Shown: one piece after another, positions 1 to 9,008 of the stretch
How the letters are laid out: the number at the start of each line of letters is the position of its first letter
How positions within the stretch are numbered: position 1 is the first letter of the stretch
Assembly (NCBI GenBank): GCA_014584345.1
Contig: JACTNB010000008.1
Span: forward strand, 160,001 to 214,289
Direction: 5' to 3'
DNA from: Planctomycetota bacterium
GTDB lineage: Bacteria; Planctomycetota; Planctomycetia; Planctomycetales; Planctomycetaceae
Length of the DNA: 54,289 nucleotides
Notes under the pieces: model-generated
What the model was told of the DNA's origin: nothing
The model's database searches: none
What the model saw: only the letters and a program-made list of their open reading frames with translations
Position numbers and translations under genes: made by a program

Positions 1-951
1 TACACCAGAACCGATGCGTTGTGGATTCCGTTTTTCGTTGTGTATCCAGAGCTGGTTTTGCGAGGTGGTGTCTCCCGAGCCTCCCAGTTTCAGGCCGAAG
101 GCGGGTCCGCCAAATCCACCCATGATGACACCATGATTTGTCCCCAGCATGGGGGAGGTGTAACAAAGATCGCCCTGATTGCCGCTGAGTCCGGTCATCG
201 ACCACAGTTCCTGTCCGGTGAGCGGGTTATAGGCCACCACGCGCGCGTGATAGGGGCAGATCAGTTGCGTCTGTCCCGCGACATCGGTGAGCACAGGCGT
301 GCTCCACGTACCAATGTATTTTCCGGAATTGCTGGCACTCCCCCCCGGTTCGACGGGAGATTCCCAGACGGTCTTGCCGGTTTCGAGATCGAGTGCGATC
401 AGAAACGTGCGTTCTCCGGGACCACACAGTTGGAAGACCAGGTTCTTGTAAATGACGGGGGAAGAGCCTCCCCCCCAGACATGGTGAAATTCTCCCAGAT
501 CGCGCGACCAGAGCGTGTCTCCTGCCAGGTTGTAGCAGTGCATCCCCGCGGAGCGATGCCAGACGACGACCCGTTTTCCGTCGGAGACGGGCGTGGTGGG
601 ACAATGAGGATTGGTTTTGTGAGTTTCTTCGACCTTGTCGTAAGCGACGGTCCTCTTCCATAACTGCGAGCCATCCTCGCGATCAAAACAAAGGATGGAG
701 CGTTGCCGCCCCTGGTCTTCGCTGCTCAGCACAAACACCTTGTCATCCACCACGATGGGGCTGCCATTATCGGGACCTGGCAGGGGGACGCGCCAGCGGA
801 TATTGTTGTCCCTGGACCATTCAATGGGGAATCCCGTTCCGGTAGAAATCCCATTGCCTGCAGGCCCCCGAAAGGCGGGCCAGTCTTCCGCGGCTAGCGT
901 CAGTGGCATCAGGCAGGCCAAGCTCAAAACGAGTACACGAGCAGCGTTCAT
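1..951 (-). CDS. PQQ-like beta-propeller exported protein, 3' end cut by window edge
   Basis: The reading frame is open from an ATG at 951 to the left edge, 317 codons with no stop. The start is supported by a TAAGGGA-like ribosome site a few bases upstream and by a signal peptide over residues 1-21, with the mature part beginning EDWPAFRGP. The W-x-x-FRG motif near the mature N-terminus and repeated blade motifs (CFDREDGSQLWKR, ALDLETGKTVWES, AYNPLTGQELWS) are those of the BamB/PQQ-like quinoprotein propeller family. In planctomycetes such proteins are exported and mostly of unknown function. Nothing visible shows that PQQ is really bound. The C-terminal blades are missing because the gene leaves the window. 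Confidence 0.88.
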   Translation of the reverse strand, partial: MNAARVLVLSLACLMPLTLAAEDWPAFRGPAGNGISTGTGFPIEWSRDNNIRWRVPLPGPDNGSPIVVDDKVFVLSSEDQGRQRSILCFDREDGSQLWKRTVAYDKVEETHKTNPHCPTTPVSDGKRVVVWHRSAGMHCYNLAGDTLWSRDLGEFHHVWGGGSSPVIYKNLVFQLCGPGERTFLIALDLETGKTVWESPVEPGGSASNSGKYIGTWSTPVLTDVAGQTQLICPYHARVVAYNPLTGQELWSMTGLSGNQGDLCYTSPMLGTNHGVIMGGFGGPAFGLKLGGSGDTTSQNQLWIHNEKRNPQRIGSGV

Positions 952-1048
952 GGTCGATCCCTTACCGGTTTGAGCGATGAGTAAGATCCGCAACAACAGC
1001 GACTCTGCTGCAACCTGGGTACCGTGACGGAAACGGCGCCTGATTATC

Positions 1049-1304
1049 TTAGGCTGGATTTCCCGTCCGGGTCAATAAAACAGGATTGCTGACTACGACG
1101 AACTAGCCGCGCCCGTGAGGAAGCGGGCCAAACTGGGGCATGGTATGTCTCTATGTATTGCTAATATTGAATCCGCGCCCAAGGAATGTTCCATTGAGAA
1201 CCGCCCGCGTGTCCCGCTTCCTCACGGGCGCGGCTAGTTTTCCGGGCATTTTCGAGAAAATTTTTACCTGCCGCATTGGTAACTGTGTGAGAAATGTGGA
1301 CTAG
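1049..1304 (+). repeat. Dispersed palindromic repeat, copy A (MITE-like)
   Basis: About 256 bp. A perfect 27-bp inverted repeat has arms at 1101-1127 and 1213-1239 separated by 85 nt. The ends resemble each other in inverted orientation: TTAGGCTGGATTTC at the left, and a right end whose reverse complement contains CACATTTCTCACAC. The same arrangement recurs at 34487-34737 (opposite orientation) and 53628-53878. This copy fills most of the gap between two minus-strand genes, downstream of the ceramidase-like gene and upstream of the propeller gene. No transposase is encoded. It is about 5 bp longer than the other copies, from extra bases in the A/T run to the right of the stem. Confidence 0.85.
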
Positions 1305-1312
1305 CTGCCAAG

Positions 1313-2788
1313 TTACTTCAGTAGATCGCGCATTCCCTCCATCAGCACGTGTTCCACCGCGGGGGCAACATTCGAGGAACTCGGTTGCGTTTCGTAGCCT
1401 CCCTGGGAGTAGGCGATTTCGGTGCCGATGTAGCCTGTGCCGTAATCGCCATAGGCCGCCATGCAGACCGTTGCGTCGGGCTTCATCCGTTGGGCAGCCA
1501 ACTGATACTCGACGAACAATTCCCCCGGCATGTGCAGAATGTAAACGTTGTTGAGACGCAGACAGGAAAGTTCAATTGCCGGGCCGTGTTGCATGCGGAG
1601 TACAAAGGCCAGTTTGCCGGCCGCCACCAGGCGTTCGCTTTCCTGGGCAGACGGGTTTTCCAGAGTCTTGCGTAATTCGGTGGCATCGAGGTATTCCGCA
1701 ATCGGCAATACAACCGGTTTGACACGCCATTCCACATCGTGCGCGGTAATGGGTATTTTGCGGGTAGCTTCCCAGGCGCGGCGCATGCCATCGGACATTC
1801 TCTGGGTGAGTATCACGCGTAATTCCGGCGTGCCATCGTTGTACTTCCCGGCCGCGACGTTGCCACCCGCCCCATTGAAATGGACCAGGGCGAGACCATT
1901 CAGGGCCCGTTCCCGCTCGGCTCGAGCGAGGCCCACAAATTCGGAGGTCACATCACCCTTGCCGAAATAACTCTGGGGATGCGTGGCGTAATAGCTGAGG
2001 CAAACCAGGGGGGCATCCTGGTGGAAGAAGGTGATCATTTTCAGCAGAGGATCAATGACTCCTTCGGGCGCGGCGAGTGCTTCCTCGACACGGGAGGCAC
2101 TCAACTCGTAGCCATTGCGCCGTGCCGATTCCGCCAGACGGGTCAGCAGGGGTTCCGGAATCCGGTAGGAACTGGAGCGGGCAATGGTGACGCGCCCATC
2201 CGGTCCCAGAATGCGGCGGTTCGAAGCGACCTTTTCCACCGGCGCTTCCCCAACTCCCAAATGCGTGACCGGTCGAGCAGAACCCAATGATTCCTGAATG
2301 GCCTTCGCGGTATTTTCGATGGTCTGCCGGACAAAAGCGACATCGAACCGCTTGCCCCCCAGACCGTACGGAGCAAGAAGTTCCTCGGCGGTGAAATCGC
2401 AACGTACGCCATCGTGTTGATGCAGCACATGCACGGCGACGCGGTCGATGGTTGTACCGGCAGCCCGCGCCAGGCGTTCGCGCCAGGCATCGTGACCGCC
2501 ATTGGCAATGCCAATCCAGTCCACGGCGCAGAGCACAATGGGAGAGCCTGCCCCCAAGAGCACGATCCCTCTGGCGGTGAGTGGATCTTCAATTTTCCTG
2601 ACAGGTGCATAGGCCACCGGGCTTCCCAGAGGAGGGGTGGCATCGGCCTGAAAGATGGCAATCCGCAGTTGCTTCCGCTCGGCTTCTTGCGTTTCCCCCC
2701 TGACATTTTCCGTGTAAAGCCAGGCGAAGGGCATTACGATCAGCAGCAGTAACGTGCAGGGGAGTTGGCTCGGCAATCGCTTCGGCAT
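1313..2788 (-). CDS. Exported neutral/alkaline ceramidase-like protein
   Basis: 491 residues with a signal peptide or anchor at 1-31 and an AGGAG ribosome site upstream of the ATG. The domain opens with IAIFQADATPPLG (residues 43-55), the usual beginning of the neutral/alkaline non-lysosomal ceramidase N-terminal domain seen in many planctomycete proteins. It continues with HVLHQHDGV (120-128), which matches the zinc-binding His-x-His region, then an ATHPQSYFGKGD stretch and HFNGAGGNVAAGKYN, the equivalents of conserved family blocks. The C-terminus has GDYGTGYIGTE. True ceramidases release fatty acid from ceramide. Many planctomycete homologues are annotated only by this domain and their substrate is unknown. 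Family call is good; substrate is inference. Confidence 0.8.
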   Translation of the reverse strand: MPKRLPSQLPCTLLLLIVMPFAWLYTENVRGETQEAERKQLRIAIFQADATPPLGSPVAYAPVRKIEDPLTARGIVLLGAGSPIVLCAVDWIGIANGGHDAWRERLARAAGTTIDRVAVHVLHQHDGVRCDFTAEELLAPYGLGGKRFDVAFVRQTIENTAKAIQESLGSARPVTHLGVGEAPVEKVASNRRILGPDGRVTIARSSSYRIPEPLLTRLAESARRNGYELSASRVEEALAAPEGVIDPLLKMITFFHQDAPLVCLSYYATHPQSYFGKGDVTSEFVGLARAERERALNGLALVHFNGAGGNVAAGKYNDGTPELRVILTQRMSDGMRRAWEATRKIPITAHDVEWRVKPVVLPIAEYLDATELRKTLENPSAQESERLVAAGKLAFVLRMQHGPAIELSCLRLNNVYILHMPGELFVEYQLAAQRMKPDATVCMAAYGDYGTGYIGTEIAYSQGGYETQPSSSNVAPAVEHVLMEGMRDLLK

Positions 2789-3081
2789 GGCATCGTGCTC
2801 CTGTGCGTAGGATTCGTCTAGGGAATGGGAGAGAGCTGTTGTCCGGTTCGATCAGCACCGTCAGTTTAGCCGCGTGCTTGCCCCATGTGCGAGTCAACAT
2901 CCCCTGAATGCGAAAAATGCGAGCCGCCTCCGGTTCGGTCATTCCTGGCAGGCAATCCGCCATGCCGATTTGGGATCGGATTACGGGGGCAAGAGCGTCG
3001 CAAGGTAGCCGATTGGTCGCCTGGCGAGTAGGCTGATGAGGTTGCGCCGTTTGATATCACGTGAATTGAATGGAAGGCAGC

Positions 3082-3108
3082 GTGCCTCGAGTGATGCCCG
3101 GGAGGCAC
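3082..3108 (+). promoter_or_regulatory. Hairpin in the leader of the PQQ-propeller gene
   Basis: GTGCCTC (3082-3088) pairs with GAGGCAC (3102-3108) around a 13-nt loop, ending 34 bases before the ATG at 3143. It could be an operator or a leader hairpin. The rest of the 354-bp divergent gap (2789-3142) must hold the promoters of the genes on both sides, but I could not recognise clear -35/-10 boxes or another motif. Confidence 0.35.
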
Positions 3109-3142
3109 CAACAACGGATTCCCCGAACAGTGGAGGCCCAGC

Positions 3143-5809
3143 ATGTCTTGTCCTAGGCGTGATCGTGGTGCGTGGTTAAGCGTGGTATTGGTTCTGGGAT
3201 GGGGACTGCAGGGATTTGCCGCCGATGCATGGCCCCAGTTGCAAGGAAACGCCCAGCGATCGGGGGATGCGGCGGAGGGAGTGTTGCCGAAGTCGCTGGG
3301 GTTGATTGCGGCAGTCCCCTGCAGCGACGCGATTTACGCGGCCCCGGTTGTTGGGGCGGGTCGGATCTTCGTGGTGGATGGTTCGGGGGTTGTATGGGCC
3401 ATCGATAAGGAGACGCACGCGGTCGTATGGAAATTCGCGACGCGCGGGGGAGCGGGCAACTGCAACAACGTGGCGGCTCCGGCTCTGGTGGGCGACTATC
3501 TGCACGTGGGGACAATGGCCGGCTATTACTACGTGCTGAATCGGCACGATGGCAAGGTGGTTTCGGAACTCGATTGCCATGAGCCAATCTTTTCCGCACC
3601 CGCGGTGGGCGAAGACCGGGTCTATTTTGCCACGCTGGGAGCCCAGGTATATGCCTTGGAACCCGCGGGCCGGGTGATCTGGAAATGGGATTTTGTCCGC
3701 GAAGTCGTCGGATTTACGGGAGATCGCTGGAGTGGAGCCGACTGGCTGGCGTATCGCGGGGACCGTGTCACCTGGAAGGATCACTTCGTCTGTTCTCGGG
3801 ATATCTGCCTGACGGGCAAGACGGTGGTCATGCCGGCGGGTGGTCGGACGGTGTTCCTGGAGGACGGGGGCGACAGTCCGGTCCTGAAAACCGTGGGTGA
3901 AATACCCGCGTATGCCGGTTCGGAATACCCGGCGACGTTCGGGCAGAGCGCGGATGCCGCGGGAAATGTGTATGTGCAATGGCATCGCCGAGATAACGCG
4001 GGACGCGTGGATGTGATGAAATGGACAGGCGACGGTCTGTCTCACGCGTTTATTCCCGGTACGGAAACGGCGATTCACCTGCCAGGGCTGCTCGGGTTTG
4101 CTTCCGTTGCCCCGCGGGGTTCATCGGTGTATCGGGTGCGTCCGGAACAGGGAATGGGGTTGTGCCGTCACTCCGCGGACCAGGACGAAACGGTCGTGTT
4201 GTGCGAATCTCCCGGGATAGGTCCACCTCTGTTGACTCGGGATCACGTGGTGTATGGCGATCTGGCGGGCCGGCTTGTCGTGGCTCCCCTGCACGGGGGG
4301 GAGCCACGATTTTACCCGACGGCATTCCAGCTGCCGATTTCCGCCCCCCTGGCCTGGGCGGAAGGCAGGATTTATGTTCCGGGCGAGGATGGATATCTGT
4401 ACGTCTTTGGTGAAAATGGGACCGCGCCCCTTCCAGAGCGGAATCTCGAGGTATCAAGGATCCGCAGCCCGTTGACGGGGCCATTGGCCGGTCCGGAATA
4501 CGACTGGTACACCAACTACGGTGATTTTAGCGGCACCAATGCGAACGATCAAGGGTTGGCCGCGCCGTTGCGGATGCGCTGGGCTCGCCGACTGGAAGGC
4601 ACGATCAAGCATTTACCCGTGTGTGGCGGAGGCCGGTTATACGTGCACACGGCCGAGGGACAGATCATCGCGTACGAGCAAGATACGGGCCGACAATTGT
4701 GGCGCCGGTATTTTCCGGACGTCTATCTCTCGTTCACTTCGCCCTTGTATATTGCCGGTAAACTGCTAATTCCCCAGGCGGGTTTGAAGCAGTCGCGGAT
4801 GCGTTGCCTGGATGCGGCCACGGGGGAGATGCTCTGGGAAGCCCCCTTTACGGGCTCGCCCAGTTGGAGCCGTCAGTTCCCGCCGGTGGTCCAGGGGAAT
4901 GTGGCCATTTATGCGTCCGGTTCGGGCGAATATGCCGCCCAGGGGACGGAGAAACCTTTCACCTTCAAGGGAGACCCCGTGCCGACCTCCGATGGTCGCG
5001 AGGTCATGAGCTGGATCTATTCGAACGATAATCCGTATTACCCCAAGGATAACCGGCCGCTGCTCTGGGCCTGGGATCTGGAGACGGGCAAGCTATTGTG
5101 GCAACGGGATTTTTCGGAATTTGGGCGTGGGGGGAACGATTGCGGAATCTGTCTGCTGGATGGCAAATTGTATTACTCGACGTTTTTCGGGTATGCCGCC
5201 AGTCAACGTGAGCGCCGCGGATTGCCCGCGGAAAACAATGGGCTGACTGCCTGCCTCGATCCGCAAACCGGTGCCGTGCACTGGCTGACGACCAAATATT
5301 ACGTGACGGCGAAGTGCACCCTGAGTGCCCGGGACGGACGCCTTTACCTGGGAGGTTTCAATCGGGCGATCGAGGGGACAAACGATCGATTCGTCTGGTG
5401 CCTGGATGCAACGGATGGTTCACTGATCTGGAAATCGGAACCAGTGACGTCCGCGCTGAATGTGGTGACGGTGGGAGAGAAGTACATCTTTTCGAACGCG
5501 CTACGCGGACGGGGCAATGTGTTTGATCGAATGACAGGCGCAGTAATAGGCACGGTCGGTCATAACTACGCCTGTTGCCGCTTCACCCTTTCGGAACCGT
5601 ATGTGCTGGGAGCGAACATGGATATGATCGATCTTTCCCAGAATGGAAAACTGGTTTCGACCGGGCCCGCGATCGATTCTCGTGAATGTCTGGGCGCGGT
5701 GGTCTCCAACGGTCGCATTTTCTATGTCTCGCAGGCCAGCGGCTTTCTGGTGTCGCAGACGTTTGGAGCCGAATCGGCCAACCTGCCAGCCGTCTGGGCT
5801 CGTCCTTGA
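3143..5809 (+). CDS. Large exported PQQ-like beta-propeller protein
   Basis: 888 residues, ATG preceded by TGGAGG at good spacing, signal peptide at 1-27 (cleavage near GFAADAW). The mature protein begins AWPQLQGNAQRSG, the W-P-x-x-x-G start common to PQQ-like propellers. Blade motifs follow through the whole length, for example VWAIDKETHAVVWKF, LNRHDGKVVSEL, AYEQDTGRQLWRR, CLDAATGEMLWEA, AWDLETGKLLWQRD, CLDPQTGAVHWL and CLDATDGSLIWKSE. The number of blades and a break near residue 430-470 suggest two propellers in tandem. It should act in the periplasm or on the surface, as an oxidoreductase or a protein scaffold. No PQQ-dehydrogenase active-site signature or haem motif is visible, so activity is not assigned. 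The next gene starts under 100 bases downstream on the same strand. Confidence 0.85.
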   Translation: MSCPRRDRGAWLSVVLVLGWGLQGFAADAWPQLQGNAQRSGDAAEGVLPKSLGLIAAVPCSDAIYAAPVVGAGRIFVVDGSGVVWAIDKETHAVVWKFATRGGAGNCNNVAAPALVGDYLHVGTMAGYYYVLNRHDGKVVSELDCHEPIFSAPAVGEDRVYFATLGAQVYALEPAGRVIWKWDFVREVVGFTGDRWSGADWLAYRGDRVTWKDHFVCSRDICLTGKTVVMPAGGRTVFLEDGGDSPVLKTVGEIPAYAGSEYPATFGQSADAAGNVYVQWHRRDNAGRVDVMKWTGDGLSHAFIPGTETAIHLPGLLGFASVAPRGSSVYRVRPEQGMGLCRHSADQDETVVLCESPGIGPPLLTRDHVVYGDLAGRLVVAPLHGGEPRFYPTAFQLPISAPLAWAEGRIYVPGEDGYLYVFGENGTAPLPERNLEVSRIRSPLTGPLAGPEYDWYTNYGDFSGTNANDQGLAAPLRMRWARRLEGTIKHLPVCGGGRLYVHTAEGQIIAYEQDTGRQLWRRYFPDVYLSFTSPLYIAGKLLIPQAGLKQSRMRCLDAATGEMLWEAPFTGSPSWSRQFPPVVQGNVAIYASGSGEYAAQGTEKPFTFKGDPVPTSDGREVMSWIYSNDNPYYPKDNRPLLWAWDLETGKLLWQRDFSEFGRGGNDCGICLLDGKLYYSTFFGYAASQRERRGLPAENNGLTACLDPQTGAVHWLTTKYYVTAKCTLSARDGRLYLGGFNRAIEGTNDRFVWCLDATDGSLIWKSEPVTSALNVVTVGEKYIFSNALRGRGNVFDRMTGAVIGTVGHNYACCRFTLSEPYVLGANMDMIDLSQNGKLVSTGPAIDSRECLGAVVSNGRIFYVSQASGFLVSQTFGAESANLPAVWARP

Positions 5810-5902
5810 GGGATCGCCCGATGTAACGGACTGCCCAACTGCCATCGGGCGGGAACAACCCTGACGGCAGGGATGCCGCGGAACTTGACAAATGGGGGGG
5901 GA

Positions 5903-7192
5903 ATGAACAGGCATCGTTATTGGGTTATCGGAATTGTGTTGGTCGTGGTCTGCTTCGGCGGCACGCGGGTGGCGCATGCGTGGGGGAAAGGGCATCGCTT
6001 GATTCGTCTGTGGGCGGTGCAACGCGTGCCCGCGGCACTGCGATCCCTGGTGCCTCGGGAGGACTGGGACCGATTGTGTTCGGATTACACGTCGTTGCAG
6101 GATCGCCATGCGGGAGGGAATGCCGCAGAACTCGATCCCTACTGTCTGGTCCCCGGCGTGAGGCTCTCCCTACATGATGTGAATCCCGCCGAACCGAGCT
6201 TCAAGGCCAAACGCTGGTACCTGGAACGGATTATTCAGCAGATCCGTCAAGGGGAAACCGACGAAGCCATGAAATACCTGGGAGTGCTGTGCCATTGGAA
6301 TGAAGACCCTGGATGTCCTTCGGCCCATTGCAGCCCGGTGACGGAAATGCAATTGAAGCAGTTGCTCCCGCCACCGCCGGGAAAGGAAAACCTCAACTAC
6401 CTGTACGGTTACGGTGGCATAGCCGATGTCGGCAACTACACCATAGCGGAGGAACCCTATCAACCGCGTCTGCTGGGGACAACCCTGGACGAGGCTTGTA
6501 CGCGGATCTATCAGCATCAGCGGCTTGTGCGGCAGCGTGCCGCCGCGCGGATCGTGCCACTCGTGTGGGATATGCTGCACGGTGATGGCAGCCAGGCCGA
6601 TGTGCAACGGGCCGCGGCGGCATTGGAAAATGCGAGGCACATCGCCGATGTGATTTACACCGTGCTCTGTCTGGCGAGCGAAACATTCGACGAGGCTGAA
6701 ACGGAGCGATTGAGTCAACAGCCGCTTACGGAATGGTTGCCAGAGTTCCCAGGGGGGCGCGTGGGGCATCCGTATTATGTCACTCCATTCCTGGTGAATC
6801 AGTCAATGGATGCACGGCGTGGTCTGCATCCGCTGCGATTGACGGATACGGTGGCCGACCAATCGATTGCGCATGGATTCGGCATGGGCGCGCCCCTGGC
6901 TTTGAACTTTCCACTGGCACCGGCGGGCGTGTTTGCCCGATTCACTTGCCGCGTGGGGCTTCACGCCGAGGCTGGCCCGGAAGGAGAAGTGGCATTCGCT
7001 GTAGTGGCAAACGGCCAGGAACTTGCCAGGACCCGTCCCCTCCGCGGGGGCGAACCGGGGGAACGGATCGATGTGCGTCTGCCCGAATCGGGGCTACTGA
7101 CGCTGACCTTGCAAACGATCCCGACCGACGCGAATGCTTCCTTGCGGAATTTGTGTGTCTGGGCCGAACCGACGTTGCATCGTGTCGAGTAG
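5903..7192 (+). CDS. Exported S1/P1 nuclease or zinc-dependent phospholipase C-like protein with NPCBM-like tail
   Basis: I place the start at the ATG at 5903, which has a G-rich ribosome site just upstream; an in-frame ATG at 5873 would only add ten residues. The protein is then 429 residues. A signal peptide ends at AHA (residue 26), so the mature chain would begin with Trp27 followed by GKGH31. S1/P1 nucleases and zinc phospholipases C bind zinc through an N-terminal Trp and a nearby His. A further His/Asp cluster, H131-x3-D135 and H142 within LGVLCHWNEDPGCPSAH, resembles their central metal site. Residues about 305-425 (IAHGFGMGAPLALNF, then a beta-rich stretch) look like the NPCBM carbohydrate-binding module. 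Substrate (nucleic acid, phospholipid or glycan-linked phosphate) cannot be told from sequence. Confidence 0.65.
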   Translation: MNRHRYWVIGIVLVVVCFGGTRVAHAWGKGHRLIRLWAVQRVPAALRSLVPREDWDRLCSDYTSLQDRHAGGNAAELDPYCLVPGVRLSLHDVNPAEPSFKAKRWYLERIIQQIRQGETDEAMKYLGVLCHWNEDPGCPSAHCSPVTEMQLKQLLPPPPGKENLNYLYGYGGIADVGNYTIAEEPYQPRLLGTTLDEACTRIYQHQRLVRQRAAARIVPLVWDMLHGDGSQADVQRAAAALENARHIADVIYTVLCLASETFDEAETERLSQQPLTEWLPEFPGGRVGHPYYVTPFLVNQSMDARRGLHPLRLTDTVADQSIAHGFGMGAPLALNFPLAPAGVFARFTCRVGLHAEAGPEGEVAFAVVANGQELARTRPLRGGEPGERIDVRLPESGLLTLTLQTIPTDANASLRNLCVWAEPTLHRVE

Positions 7193-7414
7193 AGTCTATG
7201 AATTGATTGAACGCAGGTGAAATTAAACGCTACTGTCCGTGGCCGGGACACTGCGTGGATATCCAATACATGGTACATACAGCGTACCCTATGAAAAATG
7301 ACGGCCAGACTACACGATCCGAGTTCGCAGATCTTGACGGATTCGCGAGATTGTGGATACCCTGCACGGGCTCGCCGGGGTTGGTTGAATATTCCGTTTA
7401 CAAGGGAACCATCC

Positions 7415-8827
7415 ATGCATCGTTGCGATCAACACTCCCATCGGGAGCGGCACGCTTTTACGGGTTTGAACGCGCGCCTGGCGGAAGGGGTGCAGGTTTT
7501 CGGTCGACGCAGCATGCTCAAGGCAAGCGTGGCGGGGATGGCGGGGGCGAGTGTGCCCCGATTGCTCGAAGCGCGGGAAGCAGCCTTGCGGGCTGGCAAG
7601 CCGACGCGTCGAAAAAGTGTCATTCTCCTCTGGATGACGGGGGGGCCCAGCCACATCGATACCTGGGATCCCAAGCCGGAGGCCCCGCTGGAAATTCGCG
7701 GCCCCTTCGGGACCATTCCCACCGCCCTGCCGGGTATTGCACTATGCGAATACCTGCCCCGCCAGGCGGCGCTGATGGACAAGCTGACGATCATTCGCTC
7801 GGTGGATTGCCGATTCTCGAACCATGAACCAAACATGGTGATGCAGACGGCCAATCGAGCCGCCGCTCCGCGCGTCAACAAACAGGAAGGGGACAAGTTT
7901 CCGGCGCTGGCCTCGGTAATAGCCCGGGAGCGTCTGAAACTGCACCGCGATCTGCCCCCTTCCGTGGTGTTGAATATGAAATCGCGCTCGCACGTGGCCT
8001 GGGGGGGATATCTGGGACGCGCGTACGATCCGTTCAATGGGAACGATGTCGGGCAGTTGTTTTCCTTGCCCTCGGGTCTGGACGCGGATCGCCTGGCGAA
8101 TCGGCGCGTGCTCAATGAAGATCTCGACCGGATGCGCCGTGGACTGGACCTGGACGGGTCCATGGAAGCGACCAGCCGTTTCAATCAGCAGGCCTTCGAC
8201 ATGGTGCTGGGAGACCGGGCCCGGCTGGCGTTCGACATTTCCCAAGAGCCGGAAGCCATTCGCGCCCGGTACGGTTCCCATGAATGGTCGCGGCAGGTGT
8301 TGCTGGCCCGACGACTGGTTGAAGCCGGTGTCAGCTTCGTCACGATCGACCTCAGTCATCACGGGGCCTCGGGCACCTGGGATACACATGGAGACAACAT
8401 TCCACCCTACGGAGGCATCTGGAATGGTTTGCGTCCGCTGCTGCCGGTGTTCGATCATCTGCTGACCACGCTGGTGAACGATCTGGACGAGCGTGGCCTG
8501 CTGGAGGATGTGCTGGTGCTGGCGATGGGAGAATTCGGACGCACACCCCAGATCGGCACCCAGGGGAGCACCGATGGTCGGAATCACTGGCCGTTTGTCA
8601 TGTCGATGACCCTGGCGGGAGGGGGACTGCAACATGGTCGGGTGATTGGCGCGTCCGACAGAATCGGTGGCGAAATCAAGGATCGCCCGGTGACTCCCGG
8701 CGACCTGGGGGCCACGATTCTGAAACACATGGGGGTTCCGCTCGAAGTGCAGTATCTCGATCATCGCGGCCGTCCCCGCTTTGTGTTGGAAGACGGGGGG
8801 ACTCCTCTCGGCCAGCTCTCGGGGTGA
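7415..8827 (+). CDS. DUF1501 family Tat-exported protein (sulfatase/phosphatase-fold)
   Basis: The frame is open from 7298, but the ATG at 7415 has AAGGGA upstream and gives a 470-residue protein. It has a twin-arginine signal (FGRRSMLKASVAG, Arg31-Arg32) about 30 residues in, as in other DUF1501 proteins. Family blocks follow: SVILLWMTGGPSHIDTWDPKP, the NHEPNMVMQTA region, LLARRLVEAGVSFVTID, WDTHGDN, MGEFGRTPQI, and GRNHWPFVMSMTLAGGG near the C-terminus. The fold is related to alkaline phosphatase and sulfatases; the function is unknown. DUF1501 genes usually sit beside a DUF1549/DUF1553 gene. This one does not, unlike the copy at 43393. It is followed by a convergent gene. Confidence 0.92.
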   Translation: MHRCDQHSHRERHAFTGLNARLAEGVQVFGRRSMLKASVAGMAGASVPRLLEAREAALRAGKPTRRKSVILLWMTGGPSHIDTWDPKPEAPLEIRGPFGTIPTALPGIALCEYLPRQAALMDKLTIIRSVDCRFSNHEPNMVMQTANRAAAPRVNKQEGDKFPALASVIARERLKLHRDLPPSVVLNMKSRSHVAWGGYLGRAYDPFNGNDVGQLFSLPSGLDADRLANRRVLNEDLDRMRRGLDLDGSMEATSRFNQQAFDMVLGDRARLAFDISQEPEAIRARYGSHEWSRQVLLARRLVEAGVSFVTIDLSHHGASGTWDTHGDNIPPYGGIWNGLRPLLPVFDHLLTTLVNDLDERGLLEDVLVLAMGEFGRTPQIGTQGSTDGRNHWPFVMSMTLAGGGLQHGRVIGASDRIGGEIKDRPVTPGDLGATILKHMGVPLEVQYLDHRGRPRFVLEDGGTPLGQLSG

Positions 8828-8880
8828 ATTCAAGAGGAGGCATTGACGCTTCACCGTCTCCGCGCGGACATCTTTTGTGA

Positions 8881-8900
8881 TCCGTTGACAACCCAACGGA
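8881..8900. terminator. Hairpin between convergent genes
   Basis: TCCGTTG and CAACGGA form a perfect 7-bp stem with a 6-nt loop in the 181-bp gap between two converging genes. A second inverted repeat (CCGCCAGTG at 8901-8909 with CACTGGCGG at 8963-8971) lies next to it. Neither is followed by a T-run, so a role as a two-way terminator rests on position only. Confidence 0.3.
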
Positions 8901-9008
8901 CCGCCAGTGTAAGCAAGCCATTCAAGATTCGCGCGATCGGCAAGCCCCCTCACTCCGGGTTGCACTGGCGGACAAGCCGACCCGTGACACCACTTCCGGC
9001 CACACCGA

